Origin: a virus
IMG/VR virus record: IMGVR_UViG_3300036944_000366
Location: 1-62,536 of that record
Length of the DNA: 62,536 nucleotides
Direction: 5' to 3' (one strand)
The notes beneath the pieces were generated by a model. That model had not been told where the DNA came from. It saw only the letters and a list, made by a program, of their open reading frames with translations, and searched no databases. This document shows, piece by piece, positions 1-7,852 of the stretch; the stretch's first letter is position 1; every line of letters starts with the position of its first letter. The translations under genes and the position numbers were made by a program.

Positions 1-127
1 GCAAAGAAGGCAAGTCCGAGAAGGGCGGCTTGAACGCGAAAGGGCGGGCGTCTTACAACAAGGCGAACCCCGGCAAGCCCGGCCTGAAGGCTCCCCAGCC
101 CGAGGGCGGCAAACGCCGCGACTCTTT
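1..127. repeat. Terminal redundancy (copy 1) marking a circular genome
   Basis: Bases 1-127 are identical to 62410-62536. The duplication lies inside one open reading frame that continues across it, so the contig closes into a 62,409-bp circle. A length of exactly 127 matches the largest k-mer of common short-read assemblers, so this is probably an assembly overlap and not a biological terminal repeat. Confidence 0.93.
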
Positions 128-230
128 TTGCGCTCGTATGGAAGGCATGAAGAAGAAGCTGACCAGCGAGAAAACAGCCAAAGACCCGGACTCCCGGATC
201 AACAAAAGCCTGCGGGCTTGGAAGTGCTGA
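1..230 (+). CDS. Small basic phage protein, 3' part of junction-spanning gene
   Basis: This is the C-terminal part of a gene whose ATG is at 62385, so the whole protein is about 84 residues once the circle is closed. It is very basic and low in hydrophobics, with the conserved-looking segments LNAKGRASYN, EGGKRRDSFCARM and INKSLRAWKC. I recognise the family as a conserved small phage protein of unknown function, possibly DUF6321; that name is from memory. A TTG at 30 is in frame but is not needed as a start. It opens a run of small basic proteins (to 1320) between the head and adaptor genes, which suggests virion-internal or DNA-associated proteins; this is inference. Confidence 0.75.
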   Translation, partial: KEGKSEKGGLNAKGRASYNKANPGKPGLKAPQPEGGKRRDSFCARMEGMKKKLTSEKTAKDPDSRINKSLRAWKC

Positions 231-231
231 C

Positions 232-477
232 ATGGAGATGATGCTTTGGAACGCAGCCCTGAGCGCTATTGTGGCGATCATGGGCTTTTTGCTCAAAGGT
301 AAGTTTGACGAGCTGGACCGGCTCAGCATTTTGCTGAACCGCACCCGTGAAGAAGTTGCTCGTGACCACATTACCCGTGCGGAGTTCCGTGCGGACATGC
401 AGCAGTTGCTGGACCGGTTTGACAGGCTTGAGCGCAAGATCGACAACTTGCGAGGCAGCAATGCCAAGCACGAGTAA
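232..477 (+). CDS. Small membrane-anchored coiled-coil protein
   Basis: 81 residues. A hydrophobic segment (about residues 4-20, AALSAIVAIMGFLLKG) is followed by a heptad-like charged helix ending in FDRLERKIDNLRG. This architecture, one N-terminal membrane helix plus a coiled coil, is common among small phage membrane proteins. The start lies 1 base after the previous stop and the gene overlaps the next by 17 bases, so the three are probably translationally coupled. Function unknown; its place among virion genes does not settle whether it enters the particle. Confidence 0.6.
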   Translation: MEMMLWNAALSAIVAIMGFLLKGKFDELDRLSILLNRTREEVARDHITRAEFRADMQQLLDRFDRLERKIDNLRGSNAKHE

Positions 478-808
478 AAAACAGCACAACTTCATGAACG
501 CCGTGGCGCACAGCCCCGCGTTTGCGAAGAAGGTAGGCGTCCCACAATCCGTGGGCAAAGACTTTTCCAACGCGGACAAAAACCGCAAATTCAAAGAAGG
601 TGGTGACACTATGGCAACGAAAATGAACGCAGGCTTTGAAGCAATGATGGCCAAGAAAAAAGGTGCTCCTGCCAAGAAAATGGCTATGGGCGGCGTGACC
701 AAGATGGGCTCTGTCAAGACAGGCGCTCCAAGCCGTGACGGTATTGCCACCAAAGGCAAGACCAAGGGCACTATGGTCACAATGAAACGCGGCGGCAAGA
801 CCTGCTGA
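461..808 (+). CDS. Small lysine/glycine-rich phage protein
   Basis: 115 residues from ATG 461. The first part (KKQHNFMNAVAHSPAFAKK, then KVGVPQSVGKDFSNADK) looks like a conserved phage domain. The second (from Met at 611) is an Ala/Lys/Gly-rich basic tail with KKMAMGGVTKMG, ending in KRGGKTC. The ribosome site before 461 is weak, whereas a purine-rich stretch precedes the internal ATG at 611, so an internal start or two products are possible. The basic, flexible composition matches its neighbours. Function unknown. Confidence 0.6.
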   Translation: MPSTSKKQHNFMNAVAHSPAFAKKVGVPQSVGKDFSNADKNRKFKEGGDTMATKMNAGFEAMMAKKKGAPAKKMAMGGVTKMGSVKTGAPSRDGIATKGKTKGTMVTMKRGGKTC

Positions 809-809
809 T

Positions 810-1085
810 ATGATGGCCAGCCGCGGCATGGGGGACATCGCCCCCTCAAAGATGCCCAAAGGTGTGAAAAAAGCACGCCGGGATGACACCGACTTCACGC
901 AATACGCTGAAGGCGGCAAAGTCAATGCGGCGGGCAACTACACCAAGCCCAGTCTGCGCAAGCGGATTGTGAGCCAAGTCAAGGCTGCTGCAACGCAGGG
1001 CACAGGTGCAGGTCAGTGGTCAGCGCGAAAAGCCCAGCTCGTGGCCAAGAAGTACAAGGCTGCGGGCGGCGGGTACAAGGACTGA
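810..1085 (+). CDS. Conserved small basic phage protein
   Basis: 91 residues. It opens with MMASRGMGDIAPSKMPKG and contains YAEGGKVNAAGNYTKPSLRK and a C-terminal WSARKAQLVAKKYKAAGGGY motif. I recognise this arrangement as a recurrent phage protein family without known function. It starts 1 base after the preceding stop. The EGG(K/I/V) motif also appears in the large internal virion proteins at 14.6-19.9 kb, which hints at a shared structural role; that link is inference. Confidence 0.7.
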   Translation: MMASRGMGDIAPSKMPKGVKKARRDDTDFTQYAEGGKVNAAGNYTKPSLRKRIVSQVKAAATQGTGAGQWSARKAQLVAKKYKAAGGGYKD

Positions 1086-1086
1086 C

Positions 1087-1320
1087 GTGAAAGCGCCCCA
1101 GCAATCCCTCAAAGACTGGGGCGACCAGAAGTGGCGCACCAAGAGTGGGAAGCCGTCTTCAAAAACGGGGGAGCGCTACTTGCCTGAGAAGGCGATAAAA
1201 TCGCTGAGCCCCGCAGAGTATGCGGCAACGACCCGTGCAAAACGTGCCGGTAAGGCGGCGGGCAAGCAGTTTGTGGCCCAGCCCAAGACTATCGCAAAGA
1301 AAACAGCAGGGTTTAGATAA
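1087..1320 (+). CDS. DUF5872-like small basic protein
   Basis: 77 residues with a GTG start at 1087, one base after the TGA of the previous gene. The core QKWRTKSGKPSSKTGERYLP followed by KSLSPAEYAATTRAKR is the pattern I associate with DUF5872, found in phages and some large DNA viruses; its function is unknown. The stop TAA overlaps the ATG of the adaptor gene (TAATG), giving tight coupling. An upstream in-frame extension to 1006 exists but would overlap the preceding gene by 80 bases, so I prefer GTG. Confidence 0.65.
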   Translation: MKAPQQSLKDWGDQKWRTKSGKPSSKTGERYLPEKAIKSLSPAEYAATTRAKRAGKAAGKQFVAQPKTIAKKTAGFR

Positions 1321-2018
1321 TGGCAACTTCCGGCACCTCATCGTTTAACCTCGACTTGACGGAAATCGTTGAGGAGGCGTTCGAGCGCGTAGGTTCGGAG
1401 TTGCGCACGGGCTACGACCTGCGTACGGCCCGTCGTTCGTTGAACCTGATGTTTGCCGACTGGGCAAACCGCGGCATCAACATGTGGACGTTTGAGCAGG
1501 GCTCGATCTCGTTGGTGGCGGGCACAGCAACGTATGACCTTCCGGCCGACACTGTGGACTTGCTTGAGCATGTGATTCGCACGGGCGCGGGCAGCGCATC
1601 GACACAGGCGGACTTGACCATTACGCGTATTAGCGTCTCGACCTACGCCACGATCCCCAACAAGTTGCAACAGGCCCGGCCTATTCAGGTCTGGATTGAG
1701 CGCTTGAACACCCCACGCATCACCGTCTGGCCTGTGCCGGACGACACCCAGCCCTACACCTTCGTGTACTGGCGCATGAAGCGTATCCAAGACGCTGGCA
1801 ATGGCGTCAACACAATGGACATGCCCTTCCGGTTCATCCCGTGCATGGTGGCAGGCTTGGCCTACTACTTGGCGCTCAAGGTGGCGGGCGGTGCGGAACG
1901 TCTGCCGATTTTGAAGCAGCAGTACGACGAGGCTTGGCAGTTGGCCAGCGATGAAGACCGTGAAAAAGCTGCGGTACGTTTTGTGCCCCGTCAGATGTAC
2001 ATTGGAAGCGGTACGTAA
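1320..2018 (+). CDS. Head-tail connector (adaptor) protein
   Basis: 232 residues, mostly soluble. The N-terminal part (IVEEAFERVGSELRTGYDLR, then TARRSLNLMFADWANRGINM) is the pattern seen in phage adaptor proteins that bind under the portal. The middle is beta-rich (ATYDLPADTVDLLEHVI, TPRITVWPVPDD) and the C-terminus helical (LKQQYDEAWQLASDEDRE). Its position after the head genes and before a second adaptor-like gene (2810-3496) supports a role in the portal-tail joint. No biochemical residue pins it down, so the call rests on pattern and context. Confidence 0.65.
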   Translation: MATSGTSSFNLDLTEIVEEAFERVGSELRTGYDLRTARRSLNLMFADWANRGINMWTFEQGSISLVAGTATYDLPADTVDLLEHVIRTGAGSASTQADLTITRISVSTYATIPNKLQQARPIQVWIERLNTPRITVWPVPDDTQPYTFVYWRMKRIQDAGNGVNTMDMPFRFIPCMVAGLAYYLALKVAGGAERLPILKQQYDEAWQLASDEDREKAAVRFVPRQMYIGSGT

Positions 2019-2411
2019 ATGGGCAATCGTTTTGCGTCAGCCAAGAACTCGATTGCGCAATGTGATCGGTGTGGGTTTCGCTTTAAGTTGACCCAGTTGC
2101 GCACGGAAGTCATCAAGACCAAGCAGTACAACCTTATGGTCTGTGACTCCTGCTGGGACCCAGATCACCCGCAGTTGCTGCTGGGCATGTATCCGGTAGA
2201 TGATCCGCAGGCAGTGCGCAATCCACGTAAAGACACCACGTACATCACAGCGGGTGTCAACACGGCCGGGTACACTACCGGCGGGTCTAGAGACATTCAG
2301 TGGGGGTGGAACCCGGTTGGCGGGTCCCGGTTCTTTGACAACGCGCTGACGCCAAATAACTTGGCTTTAGTCGTGGAAATTGGTACAGTTACAGTACAAA
2401 TAGGAGTCTGA
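2019..2411 (+). CDS. Zinc-ribbon virion-associated protein
   Basis: 130 residues starting directly after the previous stop. Two CxxC pairs (CDRC at about 15-18 and CDSC at about 42-45) form a likely zinc ribbon, followed by WDPDHPQLLLGMYPVDDPQA, a block I recognise in many phage genomes between adaptor genes. The rest is Gly/Asn-rich and ends with a short hydrophobic strand. Probably a small head-tail joining or accessory virion protein; the role is unproven. Confidence 0.65.
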   Translation: MGNRFASAKNSIAQCDRCGFRFKLTQLRTEVIKTKQYNLMVCDSCWDPDHPQLLLGMYPVDDPQAVRNPRKDTTYITAGVNTAGYTTGGSRDIQWGWNPVGGSRFFDNALTPNNLALVVEIGTVTVQIGV

Positions 2412-2412
2412 C

Positions 2413-2595
2413 ATGGACAAGCAAGATTTGAAGCAGGACAAAAAGATGGTAGCGGGCGCAGTGCATAAGCACGAGGCACGCATGCACCCCGGTAAAAAAC
2501 CGACCAAGCTACGCGCTGGCGGCAAAACCAACAGCGACATGCTGAAGATGGGTCGCGGATTGGCCAAAATTGCCAACCAAAAAGCAAAGGGGTAA
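2413..2595 (+). CDS. Small lysine-rich hypothetical protein
   Basis: 60 residues with a good AGGAG site 7 bases upstream of ATG. About a quarter of the residues are lysine; it contains KMVAGAVHKHEARMHPGKKP and KMGRGLAKIANQKAKG. It resembles the other small basic proteins of this region and could bind DNA or a charged virion surface. No known family assigned. Confidence 0.6.
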   Translation: MDKQDLKQDKKMVAGAVHKHEARMHPGKKPTKLRAGGKTNSDMLKMGRGLAKIANQKAKG

Positions 2596-2597
2596 TC

Positions 2598-2801
2598 ATG
2601 GCCACGTACCGTTCCCCCAAACCCGCTGCTACGCAAGCAGTGTTGCCCGACACGGACAACAAAAAGTACATGCGCGACATGAACGTCTCTGTGGGCACAA
2701 ACCACAGCAACGACTACAAGCCAACCAAGACTTCCGGCATTAAAATCCGAGGTACTGGCTGTGCGACCAAGGGCGTGTTGGCCCGAGGCCCGATGGCATA
2801 A
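2598..2801 (+). CDS. Small basic hypothetical protein
   Basis: 67 residues, preceded by AAAGGGG at a normal distance. Contains SGIKIRGTGCATKGVLARGP, a glycine/arginine segment typical of a widespread small phage protein located beside adaptor genes. Function unknown. Lies 8 bases before the next gene, within a tightly packed virion operon. Confidence 0.65.
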   Translation: MATYRSPKPAATQAVLPDTDNKKYMRDMNVSVGTNHSNDYKPTKTSGIKIRGTGCATKGVLARGPMA

Positions 2802-2809
2802 GGCAGCGC

Positions 2810-3496
2810 ATGAACTACACCGAGCTTAAATCCGCGATCATCGCCTACACGGAAAATCAGGATACGTCGTTTGAGACGGAGATACCTGTCTTTGTGCAGC
2901 AGGCGGAGCAGCGCATTTACAACTCGGTGCAGTTCCCTTCTTTGCGTAAAAACGTCACCGGCGCAACGTCAGCGGGTAACAAGTATCTATCTTGTCCTAC
3001 GGACTTCTTGGCTCCGTATTCGCTGGCCGTTGTTACCGGCGCGGTGGGCGGTGACTTGAACACGGGGACCTACGAGTACCTGCTGAACAAGGACGTAAAC
3101 TTTATCCGCCAAGCGTACCCAACACCAAACGACACGAGCGTGCCCAAGTACTACGCCCTGTTTGGACCTTTGGTTATTGGCAGCGCGATCACAACCGAGT
3201 TGTCTTTGATTTTGGGGCCAACGCCTGATAACGCGTACCCTGTTGAGTTGCACTATTACTACTACCCGGCGTCGATTGTGACCGCAGGCACATCTTGGCT
3301 GGGGGACAACTTTGATTCTGTGCTCCTGTACGGATCGCTGCTTGAGGCGTACACGTACATGAAAGGTGAGCAGGACATGCTGACCCTGTACAACCAGAAG
3401 TTTATGGAAGCGCTTGCGTTGGCTAAACGTCTGGGTGATGGCATGGAGCGTCAGGACGCGTACCGCTCCGGGCAGTTCCGTCAGCAAGTAACATGA
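2810..3496 (+). CDS. Head-tail adaptor / tail completion protein
   Basis: 228 residues. N-terminal MNYTELKSAIIAYTENQDTS followed by FVQQAEQRIYNSVQFPSLRK is a recognisable phage adaptor pattern, with a beta-rich centre and a C-terminal helical segment (SLLEAYTYMKGEQDMLTLYN). Proteins of this shape sit below the portal or close the tail channel. With 1320-2018 it gives two ring-forming candidates, as expected for a short-tailed virion. Start chosen at ATG 2810, 7 bases after AAGG. Confidence 0.65.
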   Translation: MNYTELKSAIIAYTENQDTSFETEIPVFVQQAEQRIYNSVQFPSLRKNVTGATSAGNKYLSCPTDFLAPYSLAVVTGAVGGDLNTGTYEYLLNKDVNFIRQAYPTPNDTSVPKYYALFGPLVIGSAITTELSLILGPTPDNAYPVELHYYYYPASIVTAGTSWLGDNFDSVLLYGSLLEAYTYMKGEQDMLTLYNQKFMEALALAKRLGDGMERQDAYRSGQFRQQVT

Positions 3497-3516
3497 TAGA
3501 TAATCAAGGAAATTAA

Positions 3517-3711
3517 ATGGCAACCGTAACAACGACCAAAGGCGACATGGATGACGCCCTTCTTGAGAAAAAAGAAGGTCAGTTTGAAAATGACGACGAG
3601 TTGACTACGTGGGTCGAGTACTGGTTGGACGGCGAGTTGGTGCACCGTTCTGTACACGTCCATTTGAAGAAAGCGCCTGTCATCGGCGCATCCACCGCAG
3701 TTTTTGAATAA
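3517..3711 (+). CDS. Small acidic hypothetical protein
   Basis: 64 residues, preceded by AAGGAAATTAA. The sequence is charged (DMDDALLEKKEGQFENDDE), then strand-like (WVEYWLDGELVHRSVHVHLK). No family recognised. It lies between the adaptor gene and a pair of beta-rich virion proteins. Confidence 0.6.
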   Translation: MATVTTTKGDMDDALLEKKEGQFENDDELTTWVEYWLDGELVHRSVHVHLKKAPVIGASTAVFE

Positions 3712-3722
3712 AGGAGCCTGAC

Positions 3723-4181
3723 ATGGCAAACACGCAAGCAATGTGCACCTCGTTTATGGGCGAGCTGCTGACTGGAACACACAACTTCACAACCGGTACT
3801 GGCGACTCGTTCAAGGCGGCGTTGTTTCTGTCTTCCGCAACGATCAATGCCGCTACCACAGTGTACTCAACCACGGGCGAAGTTTCCGGTTCGGGCTACA
3901 CCGCTGGCGGCGTTGCGGTCACAAACGGCACTTCACCGCTTAGCTCCAACACATCCGCAACTGCGGGTACGGCCTACTGGACTCCCTCTGCGTCACTCAC
4001 ATACACATCGGTCACGCTGACATCTGCGTTTAACTGCGTGCTGATTTACAACACAAGCAAGACCAACAAAGCGGTGAGTGTGCACACGTTTGGCGATCAG
4101 ACAATCACGGCCGGAACCTTCACGCTGACCATGCCTACAAACAGTACGGCTACGGCGCTCTTGCGTTTGGCAACCACTTGA
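3723..4181 (+). CDS. Beta-rich virion protein, paralogue A
   Basis: 152 residues, strong AAAGGAG site. Ser/Thr/Ala-rich beta-strand pattern. It shares with the next gene the order GTHNF...SFKAALF...VYSTTGEVSGSGYTAGG...AYWTPSA...VLIYNTSKTNKAVSV, so the two are tandem paralogues. Such proteins are usually annotated as phage structural or fibre-associated. It lies directly upstream of the fibre-like and tailspike genes, so a surface or adhesion role is likely. Confidence 0.65.
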   Translation: MANTQAMCTSFMGELLTGTHNFTTGTGDSFKAALFLSSATINAATTVYSTTGEVSGSGYTAGGVAVTNGTSPLSSNTSATAGTAYWTPSASLTYTSVTLTSAFNCVLIYNTSKTNKAVSVHTFGDQTITAGTFTLTMPTNSTATALLRLATT

Positions 4182-4182
4182 T

Positions 4183-4629
4183 ATGACTTTTGCGCAAACT
4201 GCAACGACCAGTTTTATTGTGGAGCTGCCGCAAGGCGTCCACAATTTCGGTCCGACTGCGCCCGATACTTTCAAGATTGCGTTGTACACAGCGGCCGCTA
4301 CTTTGGACGCTACAACCACAGCGTACTCCACCACAGGAGAAGTGGTTGGAACAGGATACACTGCCGGGGGCAACACGCTGGTCATCAGTGTGACGCCCGT
4401 TGCAGCTAACAACTCCAGCGGTGTGCCGACTGCGTATTGGTCTTTTGCCAACACTACTTGGGCTGGAGCGTCGTTTACTGCGCGAGGCGCACTGATTTAC
4501 AACGCGACCGAAAGCAACAAATCTGTTGCGGTGTTGGATTTTGGCTCTGACAAAACCGTGAGCAACACCACATTTCAAATTGTTTTTCCAACCCCAGACG
4601 CCGACAGCGCCATTGTGCGTATTTCGTAA
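4183..4629 (+). CDS. Beta-rich virion protein, paralogue B
   Basis: 148 residues, beginning 1 base after the stop of its paralogue. There is no convincing ribosome site, so it probably depends on coupled translation. It contains GVHNFGPTAPDTFKIALY, YSTTGEVVGTGYTAGGN and LIYNATESNKSVAVLDFG, aligning by eye with paralogue A along its whole length. The pair arose by tandem duplication and has diverged. Likely a virion surface or base structure protein. Confidence 0.65.
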   Translation: MTFAQTATTSFIVELPQGVHNFGPTAPDTFKIALYTAAATLDATTTAYSTTGEVVGTGYTAGGNTLVISVTPVAANNSSGVPTAYWSFANTTWAGASFTARGALIYNATESNKSVAVLDFGSDKTVSNTTFQIVFPTPDADSAIVRIS

Positions 4630-4665
4630 AAGGCGTAAATGCCCGCGAGGGCCTTAAGGACCACC

Positions 4666-5181
4666 ATGACCAACGACACCGCACGCGCTACAGGCAAGTT
4701 CAAACTCGAATGTTTTGACCCACAGGGCAACCTGAAGTGGGTTGCGGAAAAAAGCAATCTGGTTGTGAACGTGGGCCTTGCTTACATGGCAAACACCGCC
4801 CTGACGGGTGGTTCGCAGCTTACTACGTGGTATGTTGGCCTCTACGGCGCTCAGGCATCGAACAACCCCGCCGCTTCCGACACGGCATCATCCCACGCTG
4901 GATGGACAGAAGTTACGCCTTACAGCAACGCAACGCGTCCCCAAGCCACTTTTCCAACTGCGTCAGCAGCCAACCCCACGGTTGTAACAAACTCAGCTTC
5001 GCCTGCTTCGTTCCTGATTAACGCCACTTCAGTTGTTGGCGGCGCGTTCATCATCAGTAACAACACAAAAGGCGGGACTACCGGAACTTTGTTCGCGGCA
5101 GCCGACTTTACAACTGCGGATCGTTCCGTGGCTTTGGGCGATGTTTTGAATGTGACCTACACCTTCAGCTTGGCGGGGTAA
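4666..5181 (+). CDS. Putative virion structural protein
   Basis: 171 residues from ATG 4666, preceded by AAGGACCACC. An in-frame ATG at 4639 would add 9 residues but is worse spaced. The N-terminus (FKLECFDPQGNLKWVAEKSN, then LVVNVGLAYMANTALTGG) is typical of a phage protein family placed among tail or fibre genes. The remainder is Thr/Ser/Ala-rich and strand-forming, ending in ALGDVLNVTYTFSLAG. Exact role unknown. Confidence 0.65.
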   Translation: MTNDTARATGKFKLECFDPQGNLKWVAEKSNLVVNVGLAYMANTALTGGSQLTTWYVGLYGAQASNNPAASDTASSHAGWTEVTPYSNATRPQATFPTASAANPTVVTNSASPASFLINATSVVGGAFIISNNTKGGTTGTLFAAADFTTADRSVALGDVLNVTYTFSLAG

Positions 5182-5183
5182 GC

Positions 5184-5372
5184 ATGGTCAAGATTGATTT
5201 CAATATCAATGGTTTTGGCGACGCTTTGCATCTGCCTGACGACCACGGCTTGACTGACGCAGAGATTGAAACAATGAAGCAGGCCCGATACGACAAGTGG
5301 CTTGACTTTATCAACAACCCCCCTGCCGCAATTGACGAACCCGTTGCAATTGACGAACCCATTGAGGAATAA
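5184..5372 (+). CDS. Small acidic hypothetical protein
   Basis: 62 residues, good GGGGTAAGC site. It has a short strand (VKIDFNINGFGDALHLP), a helix (LTDAEIETMKQARYDKWLDF) and an acidic tail containing the tandem heptad AIDEPVAIDEPI, encoded by a near-perfect 18-base repeat at about 5329-5361. No known family. It sits 2 bases before the large fibre-like gene and could be an assembly partner of it; that is speculation. Confidence 0.6.
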   Translation: MVKIDFNINGFGDALHLPDDHGLTDAEIETMKQARYDKWLDFINNPPAAIDEPVAIDEPIEE

Positions 5373-5374
5373 GC

Positions 5375-7837
5375 ATGGCTGCACGGTTCTGGGTAACAGG
5401 CGGTACAGGTGACTGGAACAGCACAACCAATTGGTCTACAACTTCCGGTGGAGCTTCTGGTGCGTCTGTGCCGGGTTCTGCTGACACTGCAACGCTGAAC
5501 GCCTCCTCTGGCTCTGGCACGGTCACGCTCGACATCAGCCCAGACATCCAAACCCTGACCTGCACGGGCTTCACGGGCACACTTGCGTTTGGCACAAACA
5601 CGATTTCGCTGAACAGCACGGGAACCATTTTCACTGGCGCTACGACCATGACGGTCACAGGTACGCCTTTGATTATTTGCACTGACTCAAGTGCAACGGG
5701 AAGAACAGTCAATTCCGGAACAGTCACAGAGGCTAACAGTATTTCGTTCAGAATTACTGCTGGAACTGGGGCTTTAGGTTTTGGTGCTAATTCAGTATTT
5801 AGAAATTTAGATTTTACTGATGGAACAAATCCAACTGGATACGCTGGATTATTGGGTACGGCGGCTTTAACTATTTACGGCGATTTCAAAGCATCGACAG
5901 GCATGACGGCTTCGTCGTCTGCAAATGCTTTTACTTTTGCAGCCACATCAGGCACAAAGACAATCAACACTGCTGGCGTAACATTTGACCGTGCGTTCAC
6001 ATTCAACGGTGTGGGCGGCACTTTCCAACTTGCTTCAGCCCTGACTTCTGGCGCAACCCGCACAGTCACACTGACTGCTGGTGCGTTAGATGTGAATAGC
6101 TATACACTGACTACGGGCTTGTTTACCGGAACAGGCAGCGGTGTTCGTCAACTCGTCACTAATTCCGTGCCAATTGTGATTACTGGTAGCGGCGCTGTCG
6201 TGGTCAACTTTGGAACGACCACAAACTACACGGTTGATGTAAGTCCTACGTTCAACTTAACTTATTCTGGTTCTGTTGGTACGCGGACAATTTCTTCAGG
6301 TTCAACTAGCAATCTTGTTGTATCTCCAAACATTACCGTAACTGCTGGTAGCGATACAATCACAACCAGCGGAACAACAACGCTAAGTAATTTAATTTTT
6401 ACAAGCCCGTTTACCGGAACACTGGGCAACGCAACTCGCAACATTTACGGAAACCTTACTTTGGTTTCTGGAATGGCTACCCCATCTTCAGGTTCTTTGG
6501 TCACCACGTTTAATGGCGTTAGCTCTCAGACCATTACAACCGCCGGTAAAACTCTTGATTTCCCCATCACATTTAATGGCGTTGGTGGAACATGGACAAT
6601 TCAAGATGCGCTTACTGTTGGCGCAACTCGCACAACTACACTGACTAATGGCGCAGTGGGTTTAAACACCTACACGTTGACCACGGGAGTTTTTAACACA
6701 AACAACAGCAACACACGTTTAATTGCTTTTGGCACTGGCAAAATTGTGTTGACTGGTACGGACGCACTTGTTTGGACCAACGCAACGGGCACAGGCTTTA
6801 CTTACACCGGAACATCCCGGATTGAAGCTTTTGGACCATCCACAACCGGCACACGCTCATTTAACCCCAGTACGGTAAGCACAAGTACAGAGGCTACAGC
6901 TTTAAGTTTTTACATTACTGGCGGGACAGACACGGTTAGCTTTACAGCTACAAGCCGCCGCGTCAACAGCATGGATTTCACAGGCTTTTCAGGAACATTC
7001 ACAAACTCCCAGCAAACAGTCCACGGAAGCTACACAATCTCAACGGGGATGACTGTCGGCGCAGGCACAGAAGTCACTACCTTTGCGTCAACCAGCGGAA
7101 CAAAAACAATCACCATCAACGGCAAAACTTTGGACTTCCCGATCACTTTTAACGGTGTTGGTGGCACATGGTCTTTTGCAGATGCTTTGACGCAGGGCGC
7201 TGGAAAAGCATTCACGATGACTGAGGGCACGGTTAATCTGGCTTCTGGCGTAACCAGCACGGTGGGCGCTTTTGCCACATCAGGCACAAACCAAAAATAT
7301 CTGCAAAGCTCCACGGCAGGGGTTCAGGCTACGTTGTCTCAAGCAACGGGTACAGTTGACGTTAGTTACCTGACCATCCAAGACAGCGCCGCTACGGGCG
7401 GGGCCACATGGATTGCGTACTTGGCCAACGCAAATATTGATGCCGGGAACAACACGGGCTGGACGTTTTTCAACAACGTCTACGCAAACACTGCCACCGA
7501 CTCCGCAGCCGTAACAGACGTAGCTGAGGCAGCGGCCACATTTAATGCAGCTGCCTCGGACACTGCTGCTTTATCGGACTCGGCAGAGGCGGCGACCACG
7601 TTTAATGCAACCATCTCGGATACTGCCGCCGTAACAGACGTAACAGACGTAGCAGCCACATTTAATCCAGAGGTTGCTGATACGGCCACTTTGTCTGACT
7701 CAGCAGAGGCGGCGGCTACGTTTAATGCAGCCGCATCCGACAGCGCCACACTAACAGACGCTACCAGTAGTGCCCTCCTGTGGAACTTAATTGATGACGC
7801 CCAAGACCCAAACTGGCAAAATATCAACACCATCTAA
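5375..7837 (+). CDS. Large repetitive beta-strand fibre-like protein
   Basis: 820 residues, almost wholly Thr/Ser/Gly/Asn-rich beta strands. It opens with RFWVTGGTGDWNSTTNWS, a segment also seen in adhesins and surface proteins. A long unit recurs about every 190 residues around the signature TFNGVGGT (near residues 209, 399 and 592), each followed by a GATRTVTLT-type strand and a TYTLTTG-type strand. The C-terminus carries the 20-residue repeats annotated separately. Likely a fibre or adhesin on the tail or capsid that contacts the host surface. It lies directly upstream of the tailspike, spacing 15 bases. Confidence 0.7.
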   Translation: MAARFWVTGGTGDWNSTTNWSTTSGGASGASVPGSADTATLNASSGSGTVTLDISPDIQTLTCTGFTGTLAFGTNTISLNSTGTIFTGATTMTVTGTPLIICTDSSATGRTVNSGTVTEANSISFRITAGTGALGFGANSVFRNLDFTDGTNPTGYAGLLGTAALTIYGDFKASTGMTASSSANAFTFAATSGTKTINTAGVTFDRAFTFNGVGGTFQLASALTSGATRTVTLTAGALDVNSYTLTTGLFTGTGSGVRQLVTNSVPIVITGSGAVVVNFGTTTNYTVDVSPTFNLTYSGSVGTRTISSGSTSNLVVSPNITVTAGSDTITTSGTTTLSNLIFTSPFTGTLGNATRNIYGNLTLVSGMATPSSGSLVTTFNGVSSQTITTAGKTLDFPITFNGVGGTWTIQDALTVGATRTTTLTNGAVGLNTYTLTTGVFNTNNSNTRLIAFGTGKIVLTGTDALVWTNATGTGFTYTGTSRIEAFGPSTTGTRSFNPSTVSTSTEATALSFYITGGTDTVSFTATSRRVNSMDFTGFSGTFTNSQQTVHGSYTISTGMTVGAGTEVTTFASTSGTKTITINGKTLDFPITFNGVGGTWSFADALTQGAGKAFTMTEGTVNLASGVTSTVGAFATSGTNQKYLQSSTAGVQATLSQATGTVDVSYLTIQDSAATGGATWIAYLANANIDAGNNTGWTFFNNVYANTATDSAAVTDVAEAAATFNAAASDTAALSDSAEAATTFNATISDTAAVTDVTDVAATFNPEVADTATLSDSAEAAATFNAAASDSATLTDATSSALLWNLIDDAQDPNWQNINTI
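7498..7760 (+). repeat. 60-bp tandem repeats in fibre-like gene
   Basis: At least four consecutive copies with a 60-base period, each encoding a 20-residue unit of the form DTAxxxDxAEAAATFNAAxS. Copies alternate between ...AVTDV... and ...ALSDS... variants. The period is exact at the DNA level, which favours copy-number change by slippage or recombination and could vary fibre length. Confidence 0.85.
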
Positions 7838-7852
7838 AGCAAAAGGACTAAC

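Noticed and set aside
1-127. True packaging direct terminal repeat
   Set aside because: Too short for most phage terminal repeats and exactly an assembler k-mer length, within a gene.
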